In this document: in pieces, positions 26,570 through 40,200 of the stretch
Layout of the letters: each line of letters begins with the position of its first letter
How positions within the stretch are numbered: position 1 is the stretch's first letter
Origin: Halictus rubicundus
Lineage: Eukaryota; Arthropoda; Insecta; Hymenoptera; Halictidae
Length of the DNA stretch: 64,000 nt
Assembly: GCF_050948215.1 (NCBI RefSeq)
Contig: NC_135155.1
Span: forward strand, 12,232,001 to 12,296,000
Reading direction: 5' to 3'
Program-made: the position numbers and the translations under genes
Notes under the pieces: model-generated
Database searches by the model: none
Told to the model about the DNA's origin: nothing
The model's input: only the letters and a program-made list of their open reading frames with translations

Positions 26570-26945
26570 ACAAATTTGGACCATGAAAGACGACTCGCTC
26601 CTATTCAACATTATTTAAACACGTTTAAACGTTTATAATGTTATAAGAAAAAATACCATTGTATTGAGGAGAGTCTACAGAATAATTGTATCTAAGATTC
26701 ATTCATGTAGCTTTTCCGGTTAAAGCAAAAAAATTTGAATGGTTGTAAAGACATCCAAAAAAATTGGTTCGCTAAAAGCGTCTCGCTGTTTTTTTAAGCA
26801 TAATTTAAACACATTTGAATGTTCATAAAGTTATAAAAAAATATCGTTGTACTGTGGAGAATCAACAGAATTGCTCTATCCAAGATTCATTCGTATAACA
26901 TTTACGTTGAACCAGAAATAATTCTAGAACTTGAAAACGTGATTT
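26570..26945. repeat. Tandem duplicate of a ~190 bp dispersed repeat
   Basis: Two imperfect units. Each runs through ATTTAAACAC, a TTATAATGTTATAA/TCATAAAGTTATAA block, a GAGAGTCTACAGAAT-like block and AAGATTCATTC. Reverse-complement relatives occur in larp intron 1 at about 43540-43800 and forward-type ones at about 44640-44760. It has no coding potential and no visible terminal repeats. Confidence 0.65.
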
Positions 26946-27039
26946 TTCATAAAAAATTGAATTTGTCAGGAACTAAGGACGTTAGAGAAAAGCGGTTTGC
27001 AGGATGGTATAGAGCGCATTCGACTTGATTCGACTCTCT

Positions 27040-28224
27040 AGATTTCTAGAAACAGCCTATCGGTTATCGAAACGTGCGAAGCAGTTGCGAGAAACTCGAG
27101 TTCACAGGAACCGACCCGCCCTCTGTTGGCGGGTTGGTAAATAGGAAGCACGGTGTCGCCGTCTACCGGTGCTCGGGTCGAATCGATCAAACCGGAAGCT
27201 TCGTAGCCGCTCGCGTAAAGGCCAGGAGCCAGCGTTGGCCACATGTGTTTTGCGGACCGCTTTTCCGTGGAAAAAGATCGCCGAAAATGCCGTGTTTACG
27301 TAATCCGTGGTAACGCGACATCGAAAACGGTGCCTCCGAACTCGCCGCAGTTGTGACAAAGCCGTTCGAGCCATACACGAGGCGAATCCGCAACGAAAAA
27401 CCCGAGTAATTACAAAGAAGATCCGACCCGAAGATAAATTACATCGGACAACGAGAGGTGTGCTCTGGTTGTCTCGCAGCTCTCTAACGCCAAGGTATCA
27501 TCATCCGGGAGGGCACAGTGCGTTCGAACATCGGCCAGAAATCTTCGTCGAAAAGGTATACGTTCGATAATCCCGTGCCGGTTACGTTTCGCCTCGGCTC
27601 GTGAAATCGCCGAGTCAGCGTGTTCTTAACCACACGCAGCCTCGTCCGCGCCTCGTGTCGTCCCGACTTGTCTCGGACCTGTTCCACAGCCTAACGGAAA
27701 CCGCGGATCGATCTCGAATCGTCGTCGAGCCCTTGTTCGAGTTCCAACACGTGCGGTGAGAAAGGACATTCAGAGGATCGTTCGCGAACGAGCGACCGAC
27801 CGACCGACCGCGTGCGTGCACGCCGCGCCTTCTGGAAAGAGCCGATCTTTGTGGGCGTTCTCTCTCTCGTTCGGGCTAAGATACGTTAGCCGATCGAGTG
27901 AGAACGATCGTTCGACACGTGCTCAGAGACAGGGAAAACCGCACCAGTTCTCCTGACGAGAAACATGCGCCCGGTCGACGTCGCGAAGGATGCGCCCAGG
28001 TCGGTGGTGTAGAGCCGACTCTGCTACGCGAGCCTATCGCGAACTATCGATACTCACGGCCCTGCGACGAGGCTGACCGGCAGGATTGATGTGCTGCGGG
28101 GTGCTAGACGTGTCCCGGGACCCCTCGACCGCCTGAGAGTCCTCGTCCTCCTGCGAAAACAGACTTTCGGACCCCTCGTGTTCCGGGACCTCGTGCGTTC
28201 GTGTCGAGCCGCGTGCCGTTCAAG
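27040..28224 (+). promoter_or_regulatory. CpG-rich larp promoter and 5' UTR region
   Basis: Base composition shifts abruptly from AT-rich spacer to CpG-rich sequence that ends at the larp start codon. I infer that the transcription start lies here but cannot place it. Two upstream ORFs of 16 codons including stop, at 27965-28012 and 28089-28136, would be in the leader if transcription starts before 27965, and could lower translation from the main start. Confidence 0.55.
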
Positions 28225-31200
28225 ATGGCGGCCAAGCTGGCCAGCGGCGGCCAGGCCAGTGCCAAGAGGGAGGAGGGCCCTAAGGTGTCTTACGCAAGTA
28301 TCGTCAACCCGAGAGCCGACACCGAGAACCGGCCATCGAACACCAAGGACAACAACAAGGAGAACATAGGTCAGGTCACGCAGTCCATGCCCATCAAGGA
28401 CCACATGGTCTCACAGAACCTCAACGTCAGGGCTAAGACCTATCAGAGGAACGAAAGGAGGTTCACACCTCAGGGAAAACTCGACAGACCTTACGAATTC
28501 CCCGCTGGCAAACAGTTGCCCGAAAGGGAAGCTTCTTTCGTGAAACAACGTCAGGAAAATGTCGGTCATAACGTCGCTCACAATGTCGTTCAAACTGTCG
28601 CTCATAATATCGCAGAGAGCGAACAGGTGAACGGAACCGATATTGGCAGCGATGGAGAGTTTCAAACCGTGGCACCGAAAAGCGCGAGGAGGAAGGAGAA
28701 GCTGAGAGAACAGCTAAGGGAGCACAGGGATCAACACAGACACAGAGATCACAGATACCCGCTCAGAGGGCATAACGGAAGCAACGAGAAGGCTCATAAA
28801 GAGTTGAGAGAGAAAACGGAGAGAGGAGAGAGGACAGGTGCTGATTCTGTTGCAGGAAGCAAGGACGGTCAGAAAGAAAGAGATGATTCTGAGCTCGATT
28901 TTGAGACACATGGTCAGCCACCGGTCAAGTACGTCGAGGCCCCTCTGCCAACCGTTAATCCCTGGACCAAGAGCAAATCCTCAACGCAGAAGCCCAGTCT
29001 CACAATCAGTTCCGTTACGCCTGTAGCTTCCGTGAGTTCGACGACTGTGGAGAAGCCGGTCGAGAAGGTCGAGAAGAGGGTGCTGCAGCCGCAACAGCAG
29101 GGGGTTGTTGGTGAGTGTTTGTTTATTATGTACATTGTTTCATAGAATGATTTTAAGATGCATTTGTTGAAAATGTTCTCTTGACTTCGAACATACAGAG
29201 TTTATTCTTCCTAACAATATATTTTATGCCCCGTAATGTTCAGAATTTTAGTGGGATATTTACGATTTTTTAGTTTTTTTTTTTTAAGGATAGATAAAAG
29301 TTTATACAGTGGAATAAAATTTTATGTACCCCGAGTTATGGGTTCTTAAACCTGTTACAAATAAATTTTATTGGAACGGTAAAGATTGTCGGTTGATCTG
29401 ATAATTTGTGCGATAGATACACGCGTTTTTAAACATGTAATGGTATAATCGTGCATACTACTATCATACATTTATTATTACGATTATACTACGATTTAAT
29501 TTGTGTATATTAATTGGATATAGAAGTAAATCGAGGGCCAATAGGTTTACAAGTTCTATTCTATGGTTTTTGTATCGAATTGGCCTTGTACTTTGTACGC
29601 ATGATGAAAGAGGCTCTTATCATTTTCGAGAATATGGAACTACCACGTTTGAAGGTACTGCTGATATGAACTTAATATTTGGGGGCTAGTGGAAACTTAC
29701 TCGAAACGTGTTACACAATGTTACAATATAGAATGACATTGTTATGTCATTGTATCTTTGCTGTAGATGTGCAGTAAAATTGTTGTCGTCGCAATAAAAA
29801 TGTTTTATCGAATTGTACCACATTTTTTCTCTTTTTGCAAGCTATTTTGCATTCGAAGCTCTTAAAATCTTTTTTATTTATTAATAAATAAAAATGTTTT
29901 ATTACATTGTTCAACGAAAATGACTTTTGTTACATTTTATTATTTATTATTAATTAATTTTTATTTACAGCATAGTTTGCATTCAATATTTACATGAAAA
30001 ATTTATTATATTTATTTTCTTAAAATGTAATCGTTTCTAAGTTGAATTTAGTGAATCTTATATGAGAAATTGAAAAAAAGTATTACGATTGTGTAAATAA
30101 TCATGAAAGTAATATGTAGGAAATTGTGCACGATTAATTTCACTGATAATGTTTACGAAACGCTAGTCAAAACACTGTATCGTATATTTCCAGTGAGAAA
30201 TTGCATTTACGAAACGCATTTCTTTTTACAGATTACGAATAGTTTCTAAATTTCTAGAAAGGCGGATTTAGTCAGAATGTTCCCATCTGCGAACAGTGTG
30301 GAAGGTGTCTGTACTATGTAGGTGAGATACACATTTCGAAATTCGGAATACAAATAGACATGTACAAATACGAATTCCATTTCTGAAACACACATTTCAA
30401 CAAAGTATTTATCCAACCAGCTCTACGAGTCTCGCGACATATAGTAAAACCACATGTTTACAAGCTCCAAAAAAAACGTCTTACGGTCTAACATTAATAA
30501 AATAGAATTAATCGTGTACATAATCCAAACGTGAACCTAATCTATAAACAGAATGAAGCTTTTTTCATTCCGAATTGTAATCATTTTGTAGTAATGTTGC
30601 AAAAAAGAAAACATCTGTATATTGAAACAAAATCAATGAAAAAATACTCGAGTATCCAAACGTGAGCCTGACTATTCAAGTAGTCGGATTTAATATAAGT
30701 ACTCAAGTACTTAGATGTAAATGTGTAAGTATGTGAGCATTCGAGTATTCAATCTTCAGCTCGAGTACTCAGATTTAATTGTAGAAATACTCGAGTATTC
30801 AGGTTTAAATGGAACCAATATTATTATTAATTGAACGGGTATGCGAATACTCAGGCATAAATTGCTAGAGTATTCGAGTACTCGGATTTCAACCGAGTGA
30901 GTATTCAAGTACGCAGACCTAAATTGTGTGAGTACTTGGTTTCTCGCATACCTGAATCTAGTAAGTATTCGAATACTCAAAGTACCCGAATCTAAGTTAA
31001 GCGAATACCTAGAATTGAATACCTGTATACCCAGCTTTACCGAGAATACATTAATCAACTGGATTAATTCAAAATACATTAACTAAGAATTATATAATAC
31101 ATGATTCTTAGACATGATCTAAGAATAATATAATTATACATGATCAAGAATTAGACATGAACAGAATCTGCATTAAGGAGTATTTATTACGCACCGATTT

Positions 31201-34200
31201 TTTTCTGAATTGCAATTGCGTTCGCGCTATTACGGAGTCGGATTGATTCGTTGAGAACAGGTCTCGACAATCGCGTTATTGAAAGACGAAACCAGAGTAC
31301 CTACTCGAGTGAGAGGAACTCGATTCCACGTTGGCCGATGTCGTTCAGGTATATCCGATCGTTAGCAACGATAATGATGGGATATTTCGTGGGCTCGATT
31401 CGATTCGCGTTATCTCCGGGTATCGGCGATAAGTTTTCGGTGCACGTGGCACAGGCTAGAACCGTGCTGGCAATCAAGGTCTTAACACGTCAGCTACGGT
31501 CTCTTTCTTCATTTGCATAACGAACGTTAGTTCGAACGATCCCGTTCTCGGGCGGCAGCCCTTCCTCCACTGTGAAACGAACTTTCGAACACGTGGTCGA
31601 TGGCTTAGGCTACCGCGCCGCCATGTTCGCGGAGTATCTAAGTTCCCTTTTATCAATTACCGCTGATAAACTTCGGCCCCGTAAAAATCTTGGATCTCGT
31701 GGTCTTCTGCCATATTTCTGAAAATCATCTGCTTTATGATCTTCCCTCTAACCTTTTAATCTTTTCGTTCAGCTGTGTGTTTAAAAGGTTTTTAAAATGT
31801 CTTTTTACATGTATTTTCTACATGTACCCAATTAACGTTACTTTAAATTAATTATGTCAGGGGTTGAGGAGTTTTAGATGATGCTCCTTTGAAATGCAAT
31901 GTCAACTAGGTACATTGGTTTGCTTTTTTTTTTTTAATTGTAGAAAATGTGTTTAAATTTTTCTGTCCACAATCTACTGTACCGAGATAATCAAGTTTAG
32001 TTGAGATAATTTAGTCAAATAGATACGCCGGTTACATTGGTCAGTTTGTAGAAATGTTTATCGCCGTAGGACCACTCCCAGCGTCAGAATATTTGTTCAA
32101 TCGCCTGTATAGGATAATGTTGCTCGCCCTAGTAACGGGAGACATTGAACAAGTTCCAAAGCGCCGCCTTGTATCGAGCAATATAGGAGGGGAGAGTTAA
32201 GTAGAGGCCTAGGACAAACGTTAAACCCATTAGTTTGTCCAATAGGTTCCCTCAGTTCCCCGTGAACCCAGAATTTTGATCCTCTCTCTTAGGGTACAGT
32301 CAGCAGTCGTAAAGGACACTTGAAATTCTAATCACTCAACCCCTTTCCAAAATATAATACAAAAATACACGATTTTCTTTTAGTTGTGGAATTTTTCTAA
32401 TCCGAATATTCCAAAATTTGGAAAAATTCTGTAATATTTATTTCGATTGCTGCGACGTGCCACGTTTTTTCAAAAATTTTATGTGCGATTAACTAGACGA
32501 ATTGATCAACTTGATGAAATAGTATGCAATTGAAGCATTGTACACAGATCTATGCAATTATGGAGATAGAAAACTTGCAGAGCTCAAGGATGCATGTCGA
32601 CCAAATTGAATTTTTAATTCACTTGTACCTGAACGAATCTTCGGGTACACGAAAGAACTTTGTTACATATTCCGCTTTTTTATGGCATAGTCCACGAAAC
32701 CGTGGATTAGCATAAACCGCACACGCTCGATCGCCGCAATGTGCATTCGTTGCTTCGGAAAATGAAGACTTGGCAATTGACTTGCAAGGAGAGTCTTCCG
32801 GTGAGTTATGAACACCGCTGACGCGAATGAATAATTGAAAAATGAATCTATCGACGTTTCAGGAATTTACGATTTATTGCGATGGGAGTTGCAAAGATGA
32901 AACATACTTGACGGTGTTTCCGTAGAATCTTTGTGCACGTAAAACTTACTTCAATAAAGTGTTTCACACGTGAACCTCAACTTTTCCTGGCACATTAAAT
33001 ATTTTTCAATTTTCAAGATATTAGGGGCACGAAATTTCGCCAAGTTTGACGATTCGTGTTTTATAGTAAATAATCAGTTGGCAAGTTCGTTATTAGAGTT
33101 GCTACTGCCGTAGCAAAAATTCGATTTGAAATTTTTAATTCTAAAGATGTTTTGAAGATTGCCAAGTAATTTCTCAGTAAGTAAGGTGTTAATTAATGGT
33201 CGAATTACTGTATGAACATGTAAAAACGTCGGGGGCAACGACATTGACACTATTCCTAAGCGGTCGACAGTGGGTCGGAGCACGTGATGCAATTACCAGC
33301 GCCTCGTAACTGCATTACGTTCTTCGGCTGTAATCCAGACATTCACTCTCGAATTCCTCCGGCATCTAATCGATGGACGGCAAATACGATCGTATATGCA
33401 ATGGCCGCATATACGCCGTTGCAGGAAATCGATACACGCCTACGAGCAATCTTTATTTGCCGATCGCGTGCAACTTTTGATCTATCCAATATCATTTCAC
33501 AACGTTCTTACCGAATCATTAGATAAATGCTTTTAATTTGTCTTACTATTGCGCATTTTACTGAAAAAAAAAGAGAATTATGGGCATCACAGTATATGCA
33601 GCCAGTGTAAAAATGTAAACAATGTCACCCTTAAATTTCTACGAGAAATTTAGTTCTTACGTGTTTTTAATATTGGATTTTTTATAATCAGAATAGTTTT
33701 TATAATCAGAAAATTTATAAAAATTCTCCGATATGTGCCATAACGGTTGCAATATACTACATTTTTTTCAAAATTTTTGTACCCAATTAACTAGACGAAA
33801 TCGTGCAAAAACAAACGATCCACTTTATTTCAATAAAATCATGATTAACGTAGGGGGCTGAAACTAAGTGTACAACATTTTTTCTTACCACCACAATTTT
33901 CGACCAGAAAATTTGAAAAAATTCTGAAATATACACGCAAGTAGCTACAACGTATTTTTTGAACATTTTTATATGCAATTAATTAGGTGAAATGGCGCAA
34001 ACATAAACAATACGATTTTTTGCCTAGAACTACCCTCTCGATTGGAACTTGGCATACAACAGTTTTTTCTACGACTACAATTTTCAACAAAAAAATTTGA
34101 AAAAATTCTCGAATGTGTACATCGATACCACCGATATACTATTTTTTTTTTTAATTTTATACGCAATTAAGTAGGGAAAATGGAACAAAAACGAACAATA

Positions 34201-37200
34201 TGATTTTTCACCGAAAACAACCCTCTCGATCAAACTAGAGGGTTGAAATTCAGCTAAAAAAATATTTAATCTAGACAATCTACAGAGATGTACTGTTTCA
34301 TGCGTTTCAAAGGGGTTCTTCCACTCTTATGTTCTATTTTTTACCTTCTACTTTTAATTTTGTTCAGTATTTTCACATGGAAACGTGCAAAAATCGCATA
34401 AAAGCCAGCGCGATCGATCCCCCGGCCAATCCCAGCGGTCGATACACATCGAAATGTGTCGCAGAAAGTGAGAGTGGTGAGAGGAAACCTGTTCCAGGCC
34501 GTAGGCCTTCTACCCTCGATAAAAGTAGATTCGTAAAGGCCAAACGAACGCTTTTCAACGGGCGCGAGTATTTTCGAGCGGCTGCGCGCAGAGAACGGCA
34601 GAAACCAAGTGTCAAGATCATTTCCTTTTTTTTCCCTTCTTCCCTTCCAGCTTTTCTTTTCCTCTGCTGAAATATACCGGGAGAGGTGGGAGTGACGACG
34701 CCGGAATACTGATGACCGTTTAAAATATTCACGGCTCGAAATTATCCGAGTTCCGTTTCTATGTTCGGGACGTTTTGTCCCTTTGACAAAACTTTTTAGG
34801 GGACGGTTCTCGATTTTCCAGGGAACTTTTCACAGTGAACGGCGCTTTGGCAAATTATTCGCTAGACTCGTGCAACGTTCAGGAAATCGTTCAACGTTGC
34901 TTAATAGGCTCGCACGTCTCTTTCGCAATGACTACATGGTTGCATTATTTTATTAGAACGTTGCTAACTGTAAAACTACGTCAAACAGTTTCGGTCTTTT
35001 AATTTTTTTTTTTTGATTACGGTGTTTCTTATTAAATAATCTCGAAGAGTCCAGAAACAATAGATACCGTAAATATGCGAATAATTACATTGCAAAAGTA
35101 TGAATCATTACGTTTTAAAAGTGTAAATGTTACCCTTGAATTGCTATAAGAAATCTCCGTTTTTCGCCCACCGCGTTTTCGATTTCTGACAAGTACAATA
35201 ATCAACCAAAAAAAATTGAAAAAATTGTCCGGTATGTATCATGATAGCTGTGACCTATTGCATTTTTCTTTTTAGAATTTTTACGCATAACTATCCAGAT
35301 AACATGGTCATTTTAAAAACATATCCACGTCATCCTTAAACTTACATAAGAAATCTATATGTATATTTTCCCGTTTTGAATTTCTTACGACTACAATCTT
35401 TGGTTGAAAAATTTGAAAAAATTCTTCAATATGTATCTCGGTAGTTGCAACCTTCTGCTATTTAAAAAAAAAAATTTACATGTAATTAATTCGAGAAAAT
35501 GGAACAAAGACGGATGATCTGTTTTTAAAAACGGTAAGACTGCTTTAATAAAGAGTTGCTGTTCGGTTTGAAGTATTTTACATTGTAGTTTCAATGTTGA
35601 AATTGTTGCTTCACAGGTACGCCAGTTTCTTTCGCACGCAAATTGCATAGTTGTGATATTTTATTCACGCCTGCGACACCGGAAACCGTGAAAATACCAC
35701 AGAAACGAAGTAGTCTATTCAGTAAAATGAAAAGTGTCATGATTCGTTGCTGCATTGAATTTTATGCTTGATCCTTTCGAACTCGGCATAGAAGAACTCG
35801 AAATAATACTTTTATCGTCATTAGAACATAGTAGAACCCCTAATACTGTAAGACTGTATAATAATACGTAAATAGTAATAATGCTTATATTTAAAATGTA
35901 AAATAATTTTCGAGCTGTCATTAAATGTCACAAAAAATCAAATTTCAAGTTCCCAAAGTGACTTTACGGAAGGACAAAATACGCGAAAGTGTTGTTAACT
36001 TGTGACGTTCAAAGATAATAGTTCAAATGCAAATTGAACTCCTGACATATTATCACGGAACGAGCAGTTTACAGGTAATTTAAGGTAGCACACTTAGGTG
36101 ACTCATCAGAGGTCCCAAGAGCGATTCTACGCCAGAGTCTACTAGAGATATTAGGAACAATTTACTAGCGGCATGAATCGTACCGCCCGTGTGCGCACTG
36201 GCTCCAGAATTTACGTCTTGAATTGACCGGAAGCCATTAAACGTTTGCGTATTGCGTACGTATAATACAGTATAATAGTACGACGGATCATTGTAACCAG
36301 CTGGTTATCGATATAACACGCTGCGGGACAAATCGGTTGCCATCAGCTCCTCGTACACGCAGCAGACATTGATTTCTTCTGCGTACCTTGAAACGCGAAC
36401 ATACAATTCGCTTGCGATACTATCGGATACCTGGAACACCGTTTTTCTACTTTCAGTACGCACAATTCTCAGAAACTTTTCGACGACGCAGAAACTACGC
36501 AAACAATAGGTAGATGCCCAGAATTTAGCAATTTTTGTTAGGTACGATTCTCGCAGTTTATGTCAATCGTTTAATTTAATAGACGAAAATTGAGTAATTA
36601 GATGACAATTTTGTTACTTGGTCCATTCTGGATCGAAATAGATCCGTACAACACTCTTGAAGGTTTAAAATGTTCCCCTTCGGTTGAGTCAAATTTATTA
36701 TATTCCTTTGATGTACACAATTCTGAATAAAGTATGCTAGAGGATTTTGTAATTATCAGAATTTTTGTAAAAATTGGCGATTCGTCGTTTGGAAAATAAA
36801 TGGATGTTGAATGGAGAGCGGCGTTCCCAGTGACACACACGATTTTAATTGGCAACGAGACTAATTCGATTATCGACTTTGAGATAGCGTGGATCAATGC
36901 AAGCCGTATAGTAATCATTCGGCGGAATTTACCGAGAATTGGGGCATCAAAGTATTAGTTGAAAGACGCTCGATGCGCCGGGTGCGCTCGCTGGGTGTCC
37001 TCGCGGTACGCGCAGCCTGAGAACGCGATGATCTTTTCACGAAAAATTGTCTTCAATCAAAAATAATAACGATCATATATCAAGGAGATCGACCGGTGCG
37101 CCGACGCGCAGAAGTTTCTTGATTTTATCCATGCGTGAAAAAGCGGAATGTCGAACCGCGTTTATTAATGCAGTAGGTAGATCGATTTAAAAAATTTTTA

Positions 37201-40200
37201 TTTTCGAAAAACTTACGATATTTGAACCGTGGATATTAAATGTATGACCGACGAATTTGGACTGGTTTCGAAGCTTGACGAACATACATTGAAGAAAAGA
37301 GGAGCAAACATTGACGAACCGTAGCCCCAGTGACAAACCCAACGGAAAATTCCAATTCCCGGCGCGCAGCAACGAACTCCTCAGCAACAAGAGGGCAAAC
37401 AATTCCAGCAGCGCGTTCTCGGGACTTCGCAGTTCGAAATTACGTAACAAAGAAAGAAAGAACGAAAGAAAAGATCGATATGTTGAACCCGTCGCAGTAG
37501 TTCCCCCTTGCACCTGAGGAGCAGCTGCGAGCATTTACCGTGTTCGTGGTCGTGGTCGGTCGCTGCGCGAGCCTTCTTCGAGTCTGCATTTTGCCAGGCG
37601 GCTCAGTGCACCGCTGACTTTCGAGCTGCAACCGTGCCGGATCCCCTCGTTGCAACTTCTACCTCAACAAAAAACAGAACTCTTTCCTAATCCCCCGAGA
37701 CGATCTTACACAAGTGCCACTCGAACGTTATTACCAGAAATGGAAAAATGAACATTCCCAATCTCTCTAATCAAGTGGTGAACCGGTAAAAATCCGCTGA
37801 TTTCAATAATCGTTTCGAGTTCGGTTGAACAATTCGACAATCGTTCCGATAGACGCCAAGCGTAGCTGCAAGTGACTCGGTTGATGCAGCTTTGTGTGTC
37901 GAGCTGGTTTGCTCGAGCGATTGCCAGCGGTAAAATTAGTTCTGCGAGGGAATCAGTGTCGCTGGGAATCGCCTATCCGTCACCGTCGACGTAGAACGCA
38001 GTTGGGCCCGGCAACATATGGCAACGGGTTTCGCTCGACTCTTCGTTGTAGGATTACCAGTGAATCCGCAAGGACGTTATCGCGGACCGGGTTGTCTTTG
38101 ATCTTTCGCGAGTGAAGACCAGTTCGCGCCGGCTAGGCTTCTACACGATACTATTTTCGAGATCGGGTTTCGTCGGGCCCGCTCTTTCGATTCGCCGATC
38201 GATACCGTTCCCGAAGTCGACACCTAGGTGATTTGCAACTGGACTCCATGCGAAATCGATTCAGAGTCGATTCGAACTTGATTCAGGGTTGATTCGACGT
38301 CGACACGTATCTGGTTTGCGCTGTCGACTTGATGATGATTCGAAGTCACGTTGAGTCAATTCTAAATCGACATATGACTGAATCTATATCTATGCGAGAA
38401 CGGTGCAAAATCTATTTGATGTCGCGTCGACGTAGATCCGAATTTGATTTACACACGATTTAAACCGATGGAATCCAAAGATTCTTTCATATTGGATTTA
38501 AAGTTGATTACTAGTCGAATAATTACTTCAGGATTGACTCTACGTTGATTCGAAATTGATTAAGCGTTGATTCTGGGTCGACACGGAACCAACTCGAAAT
38601 TGATTCAGGATTAATCGAAAGTTGATCAAAAGTTCGTTTATATTTGGTTTCGGAGACGATTCATTCAGAATTGATTCAAGTTGATTAGTATAGTCATATC
38701 AATGTCGATTTAGGATTGGTTCCAAGTAGTTTCGAATTTGCTTCGATATTCATTCCGAGTCGGTTCTAAGTGGTTTCATAATTGATTTTAAATTAATTTG
38801 AAATTGGTTCTAAGTCGATTCGAAATCGATTTAGAATTAATGATTCGTTGATTTGAAACCGACTCGGGCTCAATTCGAAATCGAACCTAAAACTATTCGA
38901 ACTTGACTGTTAGTTAATTTCAAATCGATTAAAAATTGCTGTTAAATCAATGTTAAATCGATTTGGAATTGCTTTTAAAGCGATTCAAAGTCAATATCGT
39001 ACCGAATCGAAATAGACTCGAAATCACATAAAACCGATTACGGAGCAAACTTTTATCGAATATCGAAAAACCAGAACTGCAGCAGGAGAGAAAACATTGC
39101 ACCGCAGCGCACACCTGTTGCACATAATGCACCATTCCGAAACATCGAGACAAAGCGATGTTGATTCTAATTGAATTCCAAGTTGTTACAAAATTGATTT
39201 TCAATGCATTTGAATGACGTGCGAAAAGAAAAGAAAACAATAGAAATTTATTCGCACAAGGTTCACCTATTTTATTTCTGGAACCGATTAACATTATCAA
39301 TGACGATTCATTGTCATTCACTTGATAATCGACTTTCCACCTGGCACTACAATCTAGTTAACTTTGTTATTAATAAATAAACGTCCAGTGGCATACATTT
39401 TTTGTATTCAACGTGTTAGTCATCTTGAAGTTATTTTAAAATAAATTCAAAGCTTATCCTAAATCCATTCTGAATCGATACTGAATTCAAATCGAAATTG
39501 ACTACTAAATCACTTCGAACCCATCTCAAGGCAAACCTTTATTTAATTTCGACTCGATTCGCTCGGAACTGCAGTTGCTTAATTCTATGTTCACGCAGAG
39601 TCGATTCTCAATCGATTCAACGTTATTTTGAAACTGATTCGGAAACGATTCTATATCCATTCTGAATCAAATCCAAATCGACTGTAAATCGTGTTAGACC
39701 TAACTTAAAGCGTACCTTTATTTAATTCCGACTATATTCGCGAAGCAGAAGTGCAGACGAAGGAGAAAACACGTTGCACCGGCGTGCACACCTGTTGCAC
39801 TGCTCGCACCGTTCCGAAACCGAAACAACAACGAGACAAAGCGATCGCGTTCGAGTGCCAGGATTGAAACGTGTGCTCTCTCTCTCTCTCTCTCTCTCTC
39901 TTCGACTCAACGAGACTGTCTCTGTCATGTTTCCTCCGTTCTGCTCGCTAACACCGGCAAGTGTCAGCGCAGCCGAGCAAGCTTTTACGTGAGCGTTATG
40001 TAAAACCGGCGTGCGATCACGGAATCGAGGATCGTGGATCGTGGATCGTGGATCGTGGATCGTGGATCGACCACTGTGCTTCGCGACATGAAGATCAACA
40101 GGAATAAAGCCCGCTCCGTTCAACGTGAGTCTATGGATCTTGATCTTTCTGCTTCTTTCCTTCTGACAACTCTTCCTCTTGACATTTTTTTTTGTTGTTA

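Larger units (their letters stand above)
25864..28224. other. ABHD18 3' UTR, spacer with tandem repeat, and larp promoter/5' UTR
   Basis: The first part (to about 26210) is AT-rich ABHD18 3' UTR with poly(A) signals. A duplicated unit of about 190 bases follows (26570-26945). From about 27040 to 28224 composition changes sharply to GC- and CpG-rich, as expected for the promoter and 5' UTR of the housekeeping gene larp. Two short upstream open reading frames (27965-28012 and 28089-28136) lie before the main start. No other gene is apparent; overlapping short ORFs on both strands here follow from high GC. Confidence 0.7.

Noticed and set aside
32380..35540. Regular spaced repeats considered as a CRISPR-like array
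   Set aside because: Repeats are about 190 bp, diverged, and lie in a eukaryotic intron. There are no short identical repeats with unique spacers.
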